Assembly (NCBI GenBank): GCA_002709405.1
Contig: PAQV01000060.1
Span: 42,659-106,658 of the forward strand
Direction: 5' to 3'
Origin: Paracoccaceae bacterium
GTDB taxonomy: Bacteria; Pseudomonadota; Alphaproteobacteria; Rhodobacterales; Rhodobacteraceae
DNA length: 64,000 bases
Under the pieces are notes generated by a model. It had not been told where the DNA came from. It made no database searches and was given only the letters and a program-made list of their open reading frames with translations. Below, in pieces: positions 10,103 through 18,058 of the stretch. Position 1 is the first letter of the stretch; the number at the start of each line of letters is the position of its first letter. Made by a program: the position numbers and the translations under genes.

Positions 10103-10448
10103 TGTCTCTATCCCAATCGTTTCCACGGGCGGGTCCGCAGCTGCGGCTCACCCCTTGCGCCAGAGTGAATAATGTTTCCCGACAGACAAAACGGCGCCTC
10201 GGGGCCATTGTGGTGATTCCGGGGCAGTGCCCGGTTCGGTGTCCCTGACCCGCCCGTCCGCACATTCCTTGGGCAGCGCGCGAACGCGGAATGCTGCAAA
10301 CCGCGACAATTACACTGTGACGAAGAAAATTTTCCCCTGAATAATATCTATCCGTGGACAGAGCCTGATTCGTCGGCTCTGTCTGAGGTCGGATCCGGGC
10401 GGGTGAACCAGCCCGCGCGTGAAACGAAACAGGGAAGGGGTTGCCCCA
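10103..10448. promoter_or_regulatory. Divergent control region between amt and the GS-like/P450 operon
   Basis: These 346 bp hold no gene. The half nearer the GS-like gene is AT-rich for this genome, including AAGAAAATTTTCCCC and AATAATATCTATCC (10322-10353), and probably contains the rightward promoter. A perfect 9-bp hairpin follows: GACAGAGCC (10357-10365) and GGCTCTGTC (10375-10383), about 65 bases before the start codon, which could be a leader hairpin or operator dyad. A motif GTTTCCCGACAGACAAAA at 10174-10191 loosely resembles the shared motif upstream of tmm and mgsA. No clear NtrC dyad was seen. Confidence 0.5.
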
Positions 10449-11918
10449 ATGGATATCGAAGATTTCGTGGAAGAACCGGGCCGGGACGAGCTGGTCAAGC
10501 AGGTCCGGGCCAAGATCGACGCCCTGGGGATCGAATACCTCTACCTGCAATTCGTGTCGGTCACCGGCAAGATCATGGGCAAGGGCATCCCGGCCGATCA
10601 CTGGGAAAACGTGGCCAAGAAGGGGTTCCAGCTGGTCTATGGCTCGACCATGAACCTGTTCACCAACCGGGCGGGCGACTACATGGGCTATGGCCCGGAA
10701 GCCGCTGAACTGGTTGGCATTCCCGAGCCCGAGACCTTCATGCAGCTGCCCTGGGCCCCGGAAATCGGGCGCCTTTACTGCACGCTGTTCCGCAACCGCG
10801 AGGAAAAGGTCGACCCGGGCGCCTACCTGACGGCCGATTGCCGGGGCAACCTTCGCCGCATGCACAAGGCCTTCACCGAAAAGCACGGGCTGCAGCTGCG
10901 TATGGGCACCGAGCCGGAAATGATGTGGCTGAAGTACGACGAGAACGGCAAGCCCTCGGACGGCTATTCCAAGCCCTATTGCTACCACATCGACCAGTTT
11001 GAATCGCTGCGGCCGGTGTCGATGCAGGTCATCCGCTATGCCCGCAAGATGGGCCTGGACATGATCCAGGGCGACCACGAGGACGCGCCCGGCCAGCTGG
11101 AGCTGAACTGGACCTTCGATGACGTCCTGCGCAATGCCGACCGGCTGACGACCTACCGCCAGCTGTGTGCCCAGGTGGCGCGCGAAAACGGGATCTTTGC
11201 CTGTTTCATGACGAAGCCCTTCATGGGCGTGTCGGCTTCGGGCTGCCACCACAACATGTCGCTGTGGACGGCCGGCGAGGACGTGTTCAAGAAGGTCGGC
11301 AACGATCCGGACAACCTGCCGGGGCTGGAAGAGAACTACATGTATGTCTCGGGCGGGGATAACACCTTCATGCCCGATACGGACGACCCGCAGATGCCCG
11401 GGGCCACCGGCCTGAAGGCCATCGGCGGGGTGGTCGCCCACCTGCAGGCGCTGACGGCCATCGGGGCCTCCACCGTCAATTCCTACCGCCGGCTGTGGGA
11501 CACGGGCTTCTGGGCGCCGGTCTTCAGCGACTGGGGCTTCCAGAACCGCACCACGGGCCTGCGCGTCTCGGCGCCAGGACGGTTCGAATACCGCAGCGTG
11601 GACAGCATGGTGAACCCGTATCTCATGGGTTCGACCCTGCTGGCGGCGATGGATGACGGGCTGGACAACAACCTCGACCCCGGCAAGCCGGAAGAGCGCA
11701 ACATCTACGAGGCCATGGCCGAGGGCAAGAAGGTCAAGAAACTGCCGATGTCCCTGGGCGAGGCGCTGATCCACCTGGAAAACGACGAGGTGGTCCAGCG
11801 CGGCCTTCCGGGCGAAATGTTCCGGCTGTACCATGAATACAAGTCGGACGAATGGGCGCGCTTCATGTCCACCGTCACCGATTGGGACAAGGACACCTAC
11901 ATGGAGTGCCTGCCGTGA
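10449..11918 (+). CDS. Glutamine synthetase family protein (likely gamma-glutamyl-amine ligase)
   Basis: A 489-residue GS-fold ATP-dependent ligase. It has an N-terminal beta-grasp region (LQFVSVTGKIMGKGIPADHW) and catalytic-domain metal and ATP motifs (GTEPEMMWL, GDHEDAPGQLELNW, SASGCHHNMSLW, TVNSYRRLWD, RFEYRSVDSMVNPYL). The ATG at 10449 is preceded by AGGGAAGGGG. It differs clearly from gmaS in this window and from housekeeping GlnA, and is fused translationally to a P450 gene, so ligating glutamate to an unknown amine (as PuuA or IpuC do) is more likely than glutamine synthesis. The amine is unknown. Confidence 0.85.
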   Translation: MDIEDFVEEPGRDELVKQVRAKIDALGIEYLYLQFVSVTGKIMGKGIPADHWENVAKKGFQLVYGSTMNLFTNRAGDYMGYGPEAAELVGIPEPETFMQLPWAPEIGRLYCTLFRNREEKVDPGAYLTADCRGNLRRMHKAFTEKHGLQLRMGTEPEMMWLKYDENGKPSDGYSKPYCYHIDQFESLRPVSMQVIRYARKMGLDMIQGDHEDAPGQLELNWTFDDVLRNADRLTTYRQLCAQVARENGIFACFMTKPFMGVSASGCHHNMSLWTAGEDVFKKVGNDPDNLPGLEENYMYVSGGDNTFMPDTDDPQMPGATGLKAIGGVVAHLQALTAIGASTVNSYRRLWDTGFWAPVFSDWGFQNRTTGLRVSAPGRFEYRSVDSMVNPYLMGSTLLAAMDDGLDNNLDPGKPEERNIYEAMAEGKKVKKLPMSLGEALIHLENDEVVQRGLPGEMFRLYHEYKSDEWARFMSTVTDWDKDTYMECLP

Positions 11919-13111
11919 TGATGTCGCTCGACGACGCGCCCTTCCTCGATGCCGCCAACCCGGCGTTTTCGCTGCGGTCGGACCCGGTGCGCGAGGCGCG
12001 CGCGGCCAGCTGGTTCGCCCGCACGCCCTATGGGCTGGCGGTGCTGCGCCACAAGGAGATGGGCGAATTGCTGACCCATGCGAGCCTGATCCAGGGCTCG
12101 CAGAACTGGCCGGAACTGAACGGGGTGACCTCGGGCGTGTTCCACGACTGGTGGAACCGGTCGATCCTGGTGACGGAAGGCGACGATCACTGGCGGCTGC
12201 GCAGGCTGGTGAACCCGGCGTTCTCGCCCAAGGTCGTCAAGGCGCTGATGCCCGATTTCGAGCGGATCGCCAATGACTTGGCGGATGGCTTTATCGCAAA
12301 GGGTGAATGCGATTTCATGGCCGAATTCGCCGACCCTTACGCGGCGCGGGTGCTGTGCCTGCTGCTGGGCCTGCCCGAAAGCGAGGCGCCCTTCATCCTG
12401 CGCACCTCGGCGACGATGGGGCTGGCGCTGGGGGTGAACTTCCCCTCGGTCACCGACCAGGTCGAGGCCGCGACGATCGAGCTTGGCGATTTCATCACCC
12501 AGGTCCTGGCCGAACGCCAGGCTAACCCGGGCGAGGACATCCTGTCGATCATGGTCCAGGCCCAGTCCGACGGCGACCGGCTGAGCGCCGAAGAGCTGCA
12601 CAACCTGGCCCTGATGCTGGCCTTCGCGGGCGTCGACACCACGCGCAACCAGCTGGGCCTGGGGATTTCCATGTTCATGGATCACCCCGCCCAATGGGAA
12701 GCCCTCACCGCCGACCCCTCGCTCGACATGGCGGCGGCGACCGAGGTCATGCGCATGCGCCCGACGATCACCTGGGTGACCCGCGAAGCCATCGAAACCT
12801 TTGAATACCGCGGTGTGACGATCCCCAAGGGCACGGTGATCCACCTCTACTCGGAAAGCGCGGGCACCGACCCGGATGCCATGGGCGACGCCCCCTTCGA
12901 CATCACCGCCAAGCGCGCCCGGAACTACGGTTTCGGAGGCGGCATCCACCATTGCCTGGGAAACCTGGTGGCCCGCAACGACATGGCCGTGGCCTACCGC
13001 GTGCTCTCCGCCCGCATGGGCCCGCCGAAGGCCGCCGGAGAGGCCACCTGGCTGGCCGACAGCGGCAACACCGGGCCGATCTCGCTACCGATCAGTTTCA
13101 CGGCCCTGTAG
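11918..13111 (+). CDS. Cytochrome P450
   Basis: A roughly 397-residue soluble bacterial P450. It has the I-helix oxygen-activation motif AFAGVDTTRN, the ExxR motif (TEVMRMRP) and the heme-thiolate loop FGGGIHHCLGN near 345-355. The start ATG at 11918 overlaps the last base of the preceding ligase stop, so the two are translationally coupled; a second ATG follows directly. No ferredoxin or reductase gene is adjacent, so electrons must come from elsewhere. The substrate is not known; coupling to a glutamate-amine ligase suggests it hydroxylates or dealkylates the same amine before or after glutamylation. Confidence 0.92.
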   Translation: MMSLDDAPFLDAANPAFSLRSDPVREARAASWFARTPYGLAVLRHKEMGELLTHASLIQGSQNWPELNGVTSGVFHDWWNRSILVTEGDDHWRLRRLVNPAFSPKVVKALMPDFERIANDLADGFIAKGECDFMAEFADPYAARVLCLLLGLPESEAPFILRTSATMGLALGVNFPSVTDQVEAATIELGDFITQVLAERQANPGEDILSIMVQAQSDGDRLSAEELHNLALMLAFAGVDTTRNQLGLGISMFMDHPAQWEALTADPSLDMAAATEVMRMRPTITWVTREAIETFEYRGVTIPKGTVIHLYSESAGTDPDAMGDAPFDITAKRARNYGFGGGIHHCLGNLVARNDMAVAYRVLSARMGPPKAAGEATWLADSGNTGPISLPISFTAL

Positions 13112-13123
13112 GACGCCCTATGG

Positions 13124-13160
13124 ATACGCCGGCGCGGGCTGTGATGTCCGGCCGGCGTAT
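13124..13160 (+). terminator. Stem-loop after the P450 gene
   Basis: A perfect 10-bp stem, ATACGCCGGC (13124-13133) and GCCGGCGTAT (13151-13160), with a 17-base loop, lies 12 bases after the P450 stop. It is followed by TTGGACAAA rather than a strict U-run. The convergent GMC gene ends at 13297, so it may serve both directions. Confidence 0.6.
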
Positions 13161-13258
13161 TTGGACAAAGGTGAAACAGGGGCGCGGCGCCCTGATCCCG
13201 GCAGCGCGTCCGGTGGGACCAAAGCGATGCCCCTGTCTTCATCTTTGCAAAAATACGC
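13155..13258. repeat. Long imperfect inverted repeat between convergent genes
   Basis: The stretch 13155-13182 (starting GCGTATTTGGACAAAGG) is an imperfect reverse complement of 13230-13258 (ending CATCTTTGCAAAAATACGC). The arms are about 28 bases with a 47-base spacer. It could fold as a large terminator between the convergent P450 and GMC genes, or be a decayed dispersed element. Confidence 0.6.
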
Positions 13259-13296
13259 ATTTCCCGACCCAACCGTTCGCCCCGCGGCCGGGCCCT

Positions 13297-14820
13297 TCAG
13301 CGCAGCCGTGCCGCGATCTTTCCGGCCCCAAGGCTGCCGATGATCATCGAAGGCGCATTGGTGTTGCCCGAGGTGATGCGGGGCATGATCGAGGCGTCGG
13401 CGACCGACAATCCATCCACGCCGCGAACGGCAAGGTTCGTCGGGTCGACCACGGCCATGTCATCGGTGCCCATGCGGGCGGTGCCGACCGGGTGGTAGAT
13501 GCTGTCGGCTGTGGCGCGCACCACGGCGTCGAGATCGGCGTTGGTGGTGACTGCGGGACCGGGGCGCAACTCGTCGCCGGTGATCGCGGCAAGGCTGGGT
13601 TGGCGGCAGAGGTCGCGCAGCATTTTCAGGCCCTCTCGCAGGATGCGGCGGTCGGTGTCCGAGGCCAGGTAATTGGGGTCGATCAGGGGGTTCTTGCCGG
13701 GGTCGGCTGAGGCCAGGCGCAGGGTGCCCCGGCTTTCGGGTTGCAGCTGCGTGGTGTCGATGGCGAAGCCGTGGCCGCGATCGTCCGCCGTGGCCCCGTC
13801 GAAGGCCAGCGCGTTGATGAAATGCAGCTGGGTATCGGGGGCCGGGCTGGTGGGATCGAGCCTGAGGAACGCTCCGGCCTCCAGCCCTTGCAGGCGACCC
13901 GCGCCTTGCCCGGTGGCCAGGTATTGCGCGCCGGTGGCCAGGTAATTGGGGAACTTGGCGTGATCCCAAAGGGACAGCGGCTGGGTCATGCGGTGCTTGA
14001 CCTTGACCTCGAGGTGGTCGTGCAGGTTGGCCCCCACGCCCGGCAGGTCCGCATGGACGGCGATCCCGTGGCCCGCAAGATGGTCCGCGGGGCCGAGACC
14101 CGACAGCATCATCAGGTGCGGGGTGCCGATGGCACCCGTGGCCAGAACGACGTGACCGGCCCGGATCTCTTCCTGGGCCAGCCGGACGCCGGTGACCTTT
14201 GTGCCGCCCAGCAGGCCCAGCACCTGGGCGCCGGTCTTGATGGTCAGGTTGGGCCTGCCCTTGGCCCGGCCCAGGAACCCGGCGGCGGCCGAGTGGCGGC
14301 GGCCCTCGACCACGTTCAGGCGGAAGAGGCCAAAGCCGTCCTCGCGCCCGTCGACCGTGTCGTGCACCGGAAAGCCCATTTCGCCGCCTGCCGCGACGAA
14401 GGCGTCGTAGGCGGGGCCGGAGGGCGGGGCGGTCGGGGTCATGATCTCTTCGACCTCGGCCAGCACCGGCGCGACCGAGGCCCAGTCCCAGCCGGGGCAG
14501 TCCCAGGCGTCGTAATCGGAGGGATGGCCGACCACCCAGACCATGGCGTTGATGCCCGAGGACCCGCCCATGACCCGCCCGCGCGGGACGTAAAGCTTGC
14601 GCCCGTCCATGTGCGCCTGGGGCACGGTTTCGTAGTGCCAGTTCCAGTGCGGCGCGGCGATGGCCTTGGCGACGCCGGCGGGCATGGTCAGGTAGGGGTG
14701 GCGGCCGGGAGGGCCGGCTTCCAGCAGGAGAACCTCGCAGGTGGGATCGCGGGACAGGCCCTCGGCCAGGGCGCAGCCGGCCGAGCCCGCGCCCACGACG
14801 ATGACGTCGTAGCCCTTCAT
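13297..14820 (-). CDS. GMC family FAD oxidoreductase (choline dehydrogenase/alcohol oxidase-like)
   Basis: A 507-residue flavoprotein of the glucose-methanol-choline family. It shows the ADP-binding motif VGAGSAGCALAEGL (8-21), the PRGRVMGGSSGINAM signature, the second GMC signature ATGAIGTPHLMMLSG, and C-terminal catalytic residues in YHPVGTARMG and SGNTNAPSMIIG. It would oxidise a primary or secondary alcohol (or related group) to the aldehyde or ketone in the cytoplasm. Its start overlaps the hydrolase stop by four bases (ATGA), making it the third gene of a tightly coupled operon. Choline is one possible substrate, but BetA-specific assignment is not justified. Confidence 0.88.
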   Translation of the reverse strand: MKGYDVIVVGAGSAGCALAEGLSRDPTCEVLLLEAGPPGRHPYLTMPAGVAKAIAAPHWNWHYETVPQAHMDGRKLYVPRGRVMGGSSGINAMVWVVGHPSDYDAWDCPGWDWASVAPVLAEVEEIMTPTAPPSGPAYDAFVAAGGEMGFPVHDTVDGREDGFGLFRLNVVEGRRHSAAAGFLGRAKGRPNLTIKTGAQVLGLLGGTKVTGVRLAQEEIRAGHVVLATGAIGTPHLMMLSGLGPADHLAGHGIAVHADLPGVGANLHDHLEVKVKHRMTQPLSLWDHAKFPNYLATGAQYLATGQGAGRLQGLEAGAFLRLDPTSPAPDTQLHFINALAFDGATADDRGHGFAIDTTQLQPESRGTLRLASADPGKNPLIDPNYLASDTDRRILREGLKMLRDLCRQPSLAAITGDELRPGPAVTTNADLDAVVRATADSIYHPVGTARMGTDDMAVVDPTNLAVRGVDGLSVADASIMPRITSGNTNAPSMIIGSLGAGKIAARLR

Positions 14821-15824
14821 GCCAGCAATTCCCTCAGGGCGGCGTCGACGAAATCGGTGTCGGCCTGCAGCTTGCCGCCGCCGGCGTAATGGCCCCAGAT
14901 CGACTCGATCACGCGCAGCTCGGCGTTGGGCATCCTGGCCACCTCGGCGGCGTTGTCTTCGGGCGGGAAGTAGAAATCGGTGCGCCCCGGCATGATGATG
15001 GACCGCGCGGTGATCGCCCCCAGGGCCGCGTCGCGGTCGCCGTTGTAGATCGGGTTGTCCGAGATATCGCAGGCCTGCCAGGTGGCGATCAGCGACAGCA
15101 TGTCATTGGCATCGCGGGGGAAATAGGCCCCGTCCCAGGCGCGTTTCAGGTAATCTTCGAGCGACGAGAACCCCAGGTCGCGCCATTTCTCCTGGCGGTA
15201 CCATTCCTGGCTGAGCGCCCAGCCGGCCCAGACCCGGCCCTGGGCGGTGAACCCGCGCCAGGGCTGTTCCTTGTAATAGCCGTTCATCCAGGCCGGATCG
15301 GTGATCAGCGCGTATTTCACCCCTTCGAGGAAGACATGGGTGTGGGGCGCGGTGATGGCCTGGCCGCAGAAGCAGGACATCGCCCGGACACGATCCGGGA
15401 ACAGCGCCGCCCAGTGATAGCTTTGCTGGCCGCCCATCGACCAGCCACAGACCAGGCGGATCTCTTCGATGCCCCAAAGCTCGCGCAGCATCCGTTCCTG
15501 CATCATGACGTTGTCGTAATGGGTGACCAGCGGGAAGTCGGGCCCGAAGAGCGGCGGCGCCGTGTTCGAGGGCGAGGACGACAGCCCGTTGCCCAGCGTG
15601 TTGGGCACGATGATGAAGTACTTCGCCGGGTCCAGTGCCATGCCCGGCCCGATCAGGGGGGGCTGGTCGTCATGGGTGCCGGCATAGCGCGTGGGGTAGA
15701 CGATGACATTGTCGCGGGCCGCGTTCAGCTCGCCATAGGTGACATAGGCGATGGTGGCGTCGGGCAGGGTCAGGCCCGATTGCAGCACGACATTGCCGGC
15801 CTTGTAGATCATGTAGTCGCTCAT
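14817..15824 (-). CDS. Alpha/beta-fold hydrolase, homoserine O-acetyltransferase (MetX)-like
   Basis: A 335-residue alpha/beta-hydrolase with the nucleophile elbow GWSMGGQQSYHW and a C-terminal acid/histidine pair in MPGRTDFYFPPEDN and SIWGHYAGG. The IPNTLGNGLSSSPSN-like loop is shared with MetX proteins. MetX transfers acetyl to homoserine, but homologues outside methionine loci are often esterases or acyltransferases of unknown role. The ATG at 15824 follows the amidotransferase with a four-base ATGA overlap, and the gene overlaps the GMC gene in the same way. Context argues for a catabolic hydrolase rather than methionine synthesis. Confidence 0.82.
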   Translation of the reverse strand: MSDYMIYKAGNVVLQSGLTLPDATIAYVTYGELNAARDNVIVYPTRYAGTHDDQPPLIGPGMALDPAKYFIIVPNTLGNGLSSSPSNTAPPLFGPDFPLVTHYDNVMMQERMLRELWGIEEIRLVCGWSMGGQQSYHWAALFPDRVRAMSCFCGQAITAPHTHVFLEGVKYALITDPAWMNGYYKEQPWRGFTAQGRVWAGWALSQEWYRQEKWRDLGFSSLEDYLKRAWDGAYFPRDANDMLSLIATWQACDISDNPIYNGDRDAALGAITARSIIMPGRTDFYFPPEDNAAEVARMPNAELRVIESIWGHYAGGGKLQADTDFVDAALRELLA

Positions 15825-16540
15825 GGTCGGGGCTCCGTTGGGATGCCGGTGACACGGCACCAATTGGTGAAGAGGCTGCGGGCGTTGGCGGCGAAGGTGT
15901 CGGCATGGCTGGCCACCTGGGCTTCGAACAGCTCGGCGCCGCCGGGGCCGAGCTCGCGGTCGAGAATGGCGGCCGAGGCGGGGATCTGCGCCCAGTGGGT
16001 GATCGTGCCGGGCAGGACCTCGGGGTGGGATTGCATCGAAAAGGCGGTGGCGCCGATGCGCATGGCCTGGACCCGGCAGGTCGGAGAGGTGGCCGTCAGG
16101 GTCGCGCCGTCGGGCAGGTCGGTGACCTGGACGCCGTGCCACTGGGCGACGGGAAACGGCGCGGCCATCCCGTCGAACAGGGTGGATCCGGGCAGGGGCG
16201 TGACCTCGCAGACCCCGGTTTCCGCCCCGCCATAGGCGCAGCGCCCGCCAAGCGCATCGGCCAGTAGCTGGTGGCCCAGGCAGATGCCGAAATAGGGTAG
16301 GTGGCGCGAGATGGCCTCGCGGATGAAGGCCTTTTCGTCCACCAGCCAGGGATAAAGGTCCTCCTGGAAGACATCCTGCGCGCCGCCCATGACCCAGAGC
16401 GCGTCAATGCCATCAAGGCCGGGCAGGGCGTCGCCCTGGTCCAGTTCCACCGTGGTTATGTCGTGCCCGGCCCCGGTGATCATCGGCAGGAAGGCGGCCG
16501 GATGGGTCCCCGGGTCATGCTGCAGCACCAGAAAATGCAT
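15821..16540 (-). CDS. Class I glutamine amidotransferase-like protein
   Basis: A 239-residue class I (triad) GATase domain standing alone. The nucleophile cysteine lies in FGICLGHQLLADALGG and the histidine-glutamate pair in SMQSHPEVLPG; MGGAQDVFQED is the oxyanion region. The family hydrolyses glutamine or other gamma-glutamyl amides. The ATG at 16540 has GGAGAG upstream; the frame extends to 16615 but without conserved residues. It is the first gene of an operon with hydrolase and GMC oxidase, divergent from tmm. With a glutamyl-amine ligase nearby, hydrolysis of a gamma-glutamyl intermediate (a PuuD-like role) is a possible function; this is inference. Confidence 0.85.
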   Translation of the reverse strand: MHFLVLQHDPGTHPAAFLPMITGAGHDITTVELDQGDALPGLDGIDALWVMGGAQDVFQEDLYPWLVDEKAFIREAISRHLPYFGICLGHQLLADALGGRCAYGGAETGVCEVTPLPGSTLFDGMAAPFPVAQWHGVQVTDLPDGATLTATSPTCRVQAMRIGATAFSMQSHPEVLPGTITHWAQIPASAAILDRELGPGGAELFEAQVASHADTFAANARSLFTNWCRVTGIPTEPRP

Positions 16541-16637
16541 GGGTCTCTCCGCCGTTGGCACAGGCGCTGCCCGTTCCTTGGGCAAATGCTCTGCGTGCCC
16601 CAGAAATCCCACCAACGGGTCGGGACGTCCAGAAAAA

Positions 16638-16659
16638 GAAGTTGCTTCTTGGGAAAACT
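16638..16659. promoter_or_regulatory. Candidate operator between tmm and the amidotransferase operon
   Basis: An interrupted motif GAAGTT, then TTCTTG, then GGGAAAACT lies 53-74 bases before the tmm ATG. A near match with slightly different spacing occurs at 24635-24659 upstream of mgsA. The outer parts (AGTT and ACT) give weak dyad symmetry. It sits in a 171-bp region shared by two divergent operons. It may be a site for the XRE-cupin regulator at 23930; untested. Confidence 0.4.
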
Positions 16660-16711
16660 ATCTCACCATGAGGAAAAATTCGGCATAGGTTCAGATGCGG
16701 GGAGTTGAGTG

Positions 16712-18058
16712 ATGCGGATATGTGTGATCGGGGCCGGGCCGTCGGGGTTGGCGCAGTTGCGGGCCTTTCAGTCGGCGAAGGAAAAGGGCGAGGAGATCCC
16801 CGAGATCGTCTGCTATGAAAAGCAGCCCGACTGGGGCGGGTTGTGGCGCTATGACTGGCGCACGGGGGTGGATGAATATGCCAACCCGGTCCATGCCTCG
16901 ATGTACCGCTACCTGTGGTCGAACGGCCCGAAGGAAGGTCTTGAATTCGCGGATTATTCCTTTGATGAGCACTTCGGCAAGCCGATCGCGTCCTACCCGC
17001 CGCGGGCGGTGCTCTTCGACTATATCGAGGGCCGGGTGAAGAAGGCCGGCGTGCGCGACTGGATCCAGTTTTCGACGGTGGTGCGGGATGTGTCCTTTGA
17101 CGGCGACATGTTCACGGTCACCGCGCGCAACGGCGAAACCGACACCGAAACCAAGGAGCTTTTCGACCACGTCATCGTGGCCTCGGGGCATTTCTCGTTC
17201 CCCAACGTGCCCTATTACCCGGGGTTCGAGGGCTTCAACGGGCGCATCCTGCACGCCCATGACTTCCGCGATGCGCGCGAGTTCGAGGGCAAGGACATCC
17301 TGATCCTGGGCACGTCCTATTCGGCCGAGGACATCGGGTCCCAGTGCTGGAAATACGGGGCCAAGTCGATCACCGTGGCGCACCGGACCGCGCCGATGGG
17401 CTTTGACTGGCCCGACAACTGGGCCGAGGTGCCCGCGCTGGAGCGGGTCGAGGGCAAGACGGCCTATTTCATCGACGGCACGTCGAAGACGGTCGATGCG
17501 ATCATCCTGTGCACCGGCTACAAGCACCATTTCCCCTTCCTGGGCGACGATCTGCGCCTGAAGACGGCGAACCGGCTGGCGGCGAGCGATCTCTACAAGG
17601 GCGTGGTCTGGACCGGCAATCCGAAGCTGTTCTACCTGGGCATGCAGGACCAGTGGTTCACCTTCAACATGTTCGATGCCCAGGCCTGGTGGGTGCGCGA
17701 TGCCATCCTGGGCAAGATCGCCCTGCCGGATGAGGCGGCCATGGAGGCCGACTGGCAGAAGCGCCAGGCCGACGAGGATGCGGTGGCCGACGATTACGGG
17801 GCGATCGTCTACCAGGGCGATTACGTCAAGGAGCTGATCGCTGAAACCGACTACCCGTCCTTCAATGTCGAAGGGGCCAACCAGGCGTTCTTCGAATGGA
17901 AGAAGCACAAGAAGAAGGGGATCATGTCGTTCCGTGACCATGGCTACGTGTCGCCGATGACCGGGACCATGGCGCCTCCGCACCATACGCGGTGGAAGGA
18001 TGCGCTGGACGACAGCCTGGAAAGTTATCTGCAGACCGCGGCGGACGCGGCGGAATAA
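16712..18058 (+). CDS. tmm: Trimethylamine monooxygenase (bacterial FMO)
   Basis: A 448-residue flavin-containing monooxygenase that uses NADPH and O2 to convert trimethylamine to trimethylamine N-oxide. Motifs are the FAD site GAGPSG (7-12), the FMO fingerprint [11 protein letters not shown], the NADPH-site motif [10 protein letters not shown] and the ATG-like [10 protein letters not shown]. Overall sequence ([22 protein letters not shown], here quoted as [10 protein letters not shown] and LWSNGPKEG) matches bacterial Tmm closely. ATG at 16712 is chosen because GGGGAG lies eight bases upstream; a GTG one codon earlier also reads in frame. It overlaps tdm by one base (TAATG), so oxidation and demethylation are coupled. 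Confidence 0.95.
   Translation: MRICVIGAGPSGLAQLRAFQSAKEKGEEIPEIVCYEKQPDWGGLWRYDWRTGVDEYANPVHASMYRYLWSNGPKEGLEFADYSFDEHFGKPIASYPPRAVLFDYIEGRVKKAGVRDWIQFSTVVRDVSFDGDMFTVTARNGETDTETKELFDHVIVASGHFSFPNVPYYPGFEGFNGRILHAHDFRDAREFEGKDILILGTSYSAEDIGSQCWKYGAKSITVAHRTAPMGFDWPDNWAEVPALERVEGKTAYFIDGTSKTVDAIILCTGYKHHFPFLGDDLRLKTANRLAASDLYKGVVWTGNPKLFYLGMQDQWFTFNMFDAQAWWVRDAILGKIALPDEAAMEADWQKRQADEDAVADDYGAIVYQGDYVKELIAETDYPSFNVEGANQAFFEWKKHKKKGIMSFRDHGYVSPMTGTMAPPHHTRWKDALDDSLESYLQTAADAAE

Noticed and set aside
13297..14820. Choline dehydrogenase BetA
   Set aside because: It belongs to the GMC family, but no betB, betI or betC is adjacent and the operon partners do not fit glycine betaine synthesis.
14817..15824. 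Homoserine O-acetyltransferase MetX for methionine synthesis
   Set aside because: No methionine genes or MetW are nearby and the operon looks catabolic, so only a MetX-like hydrolase is claimed.
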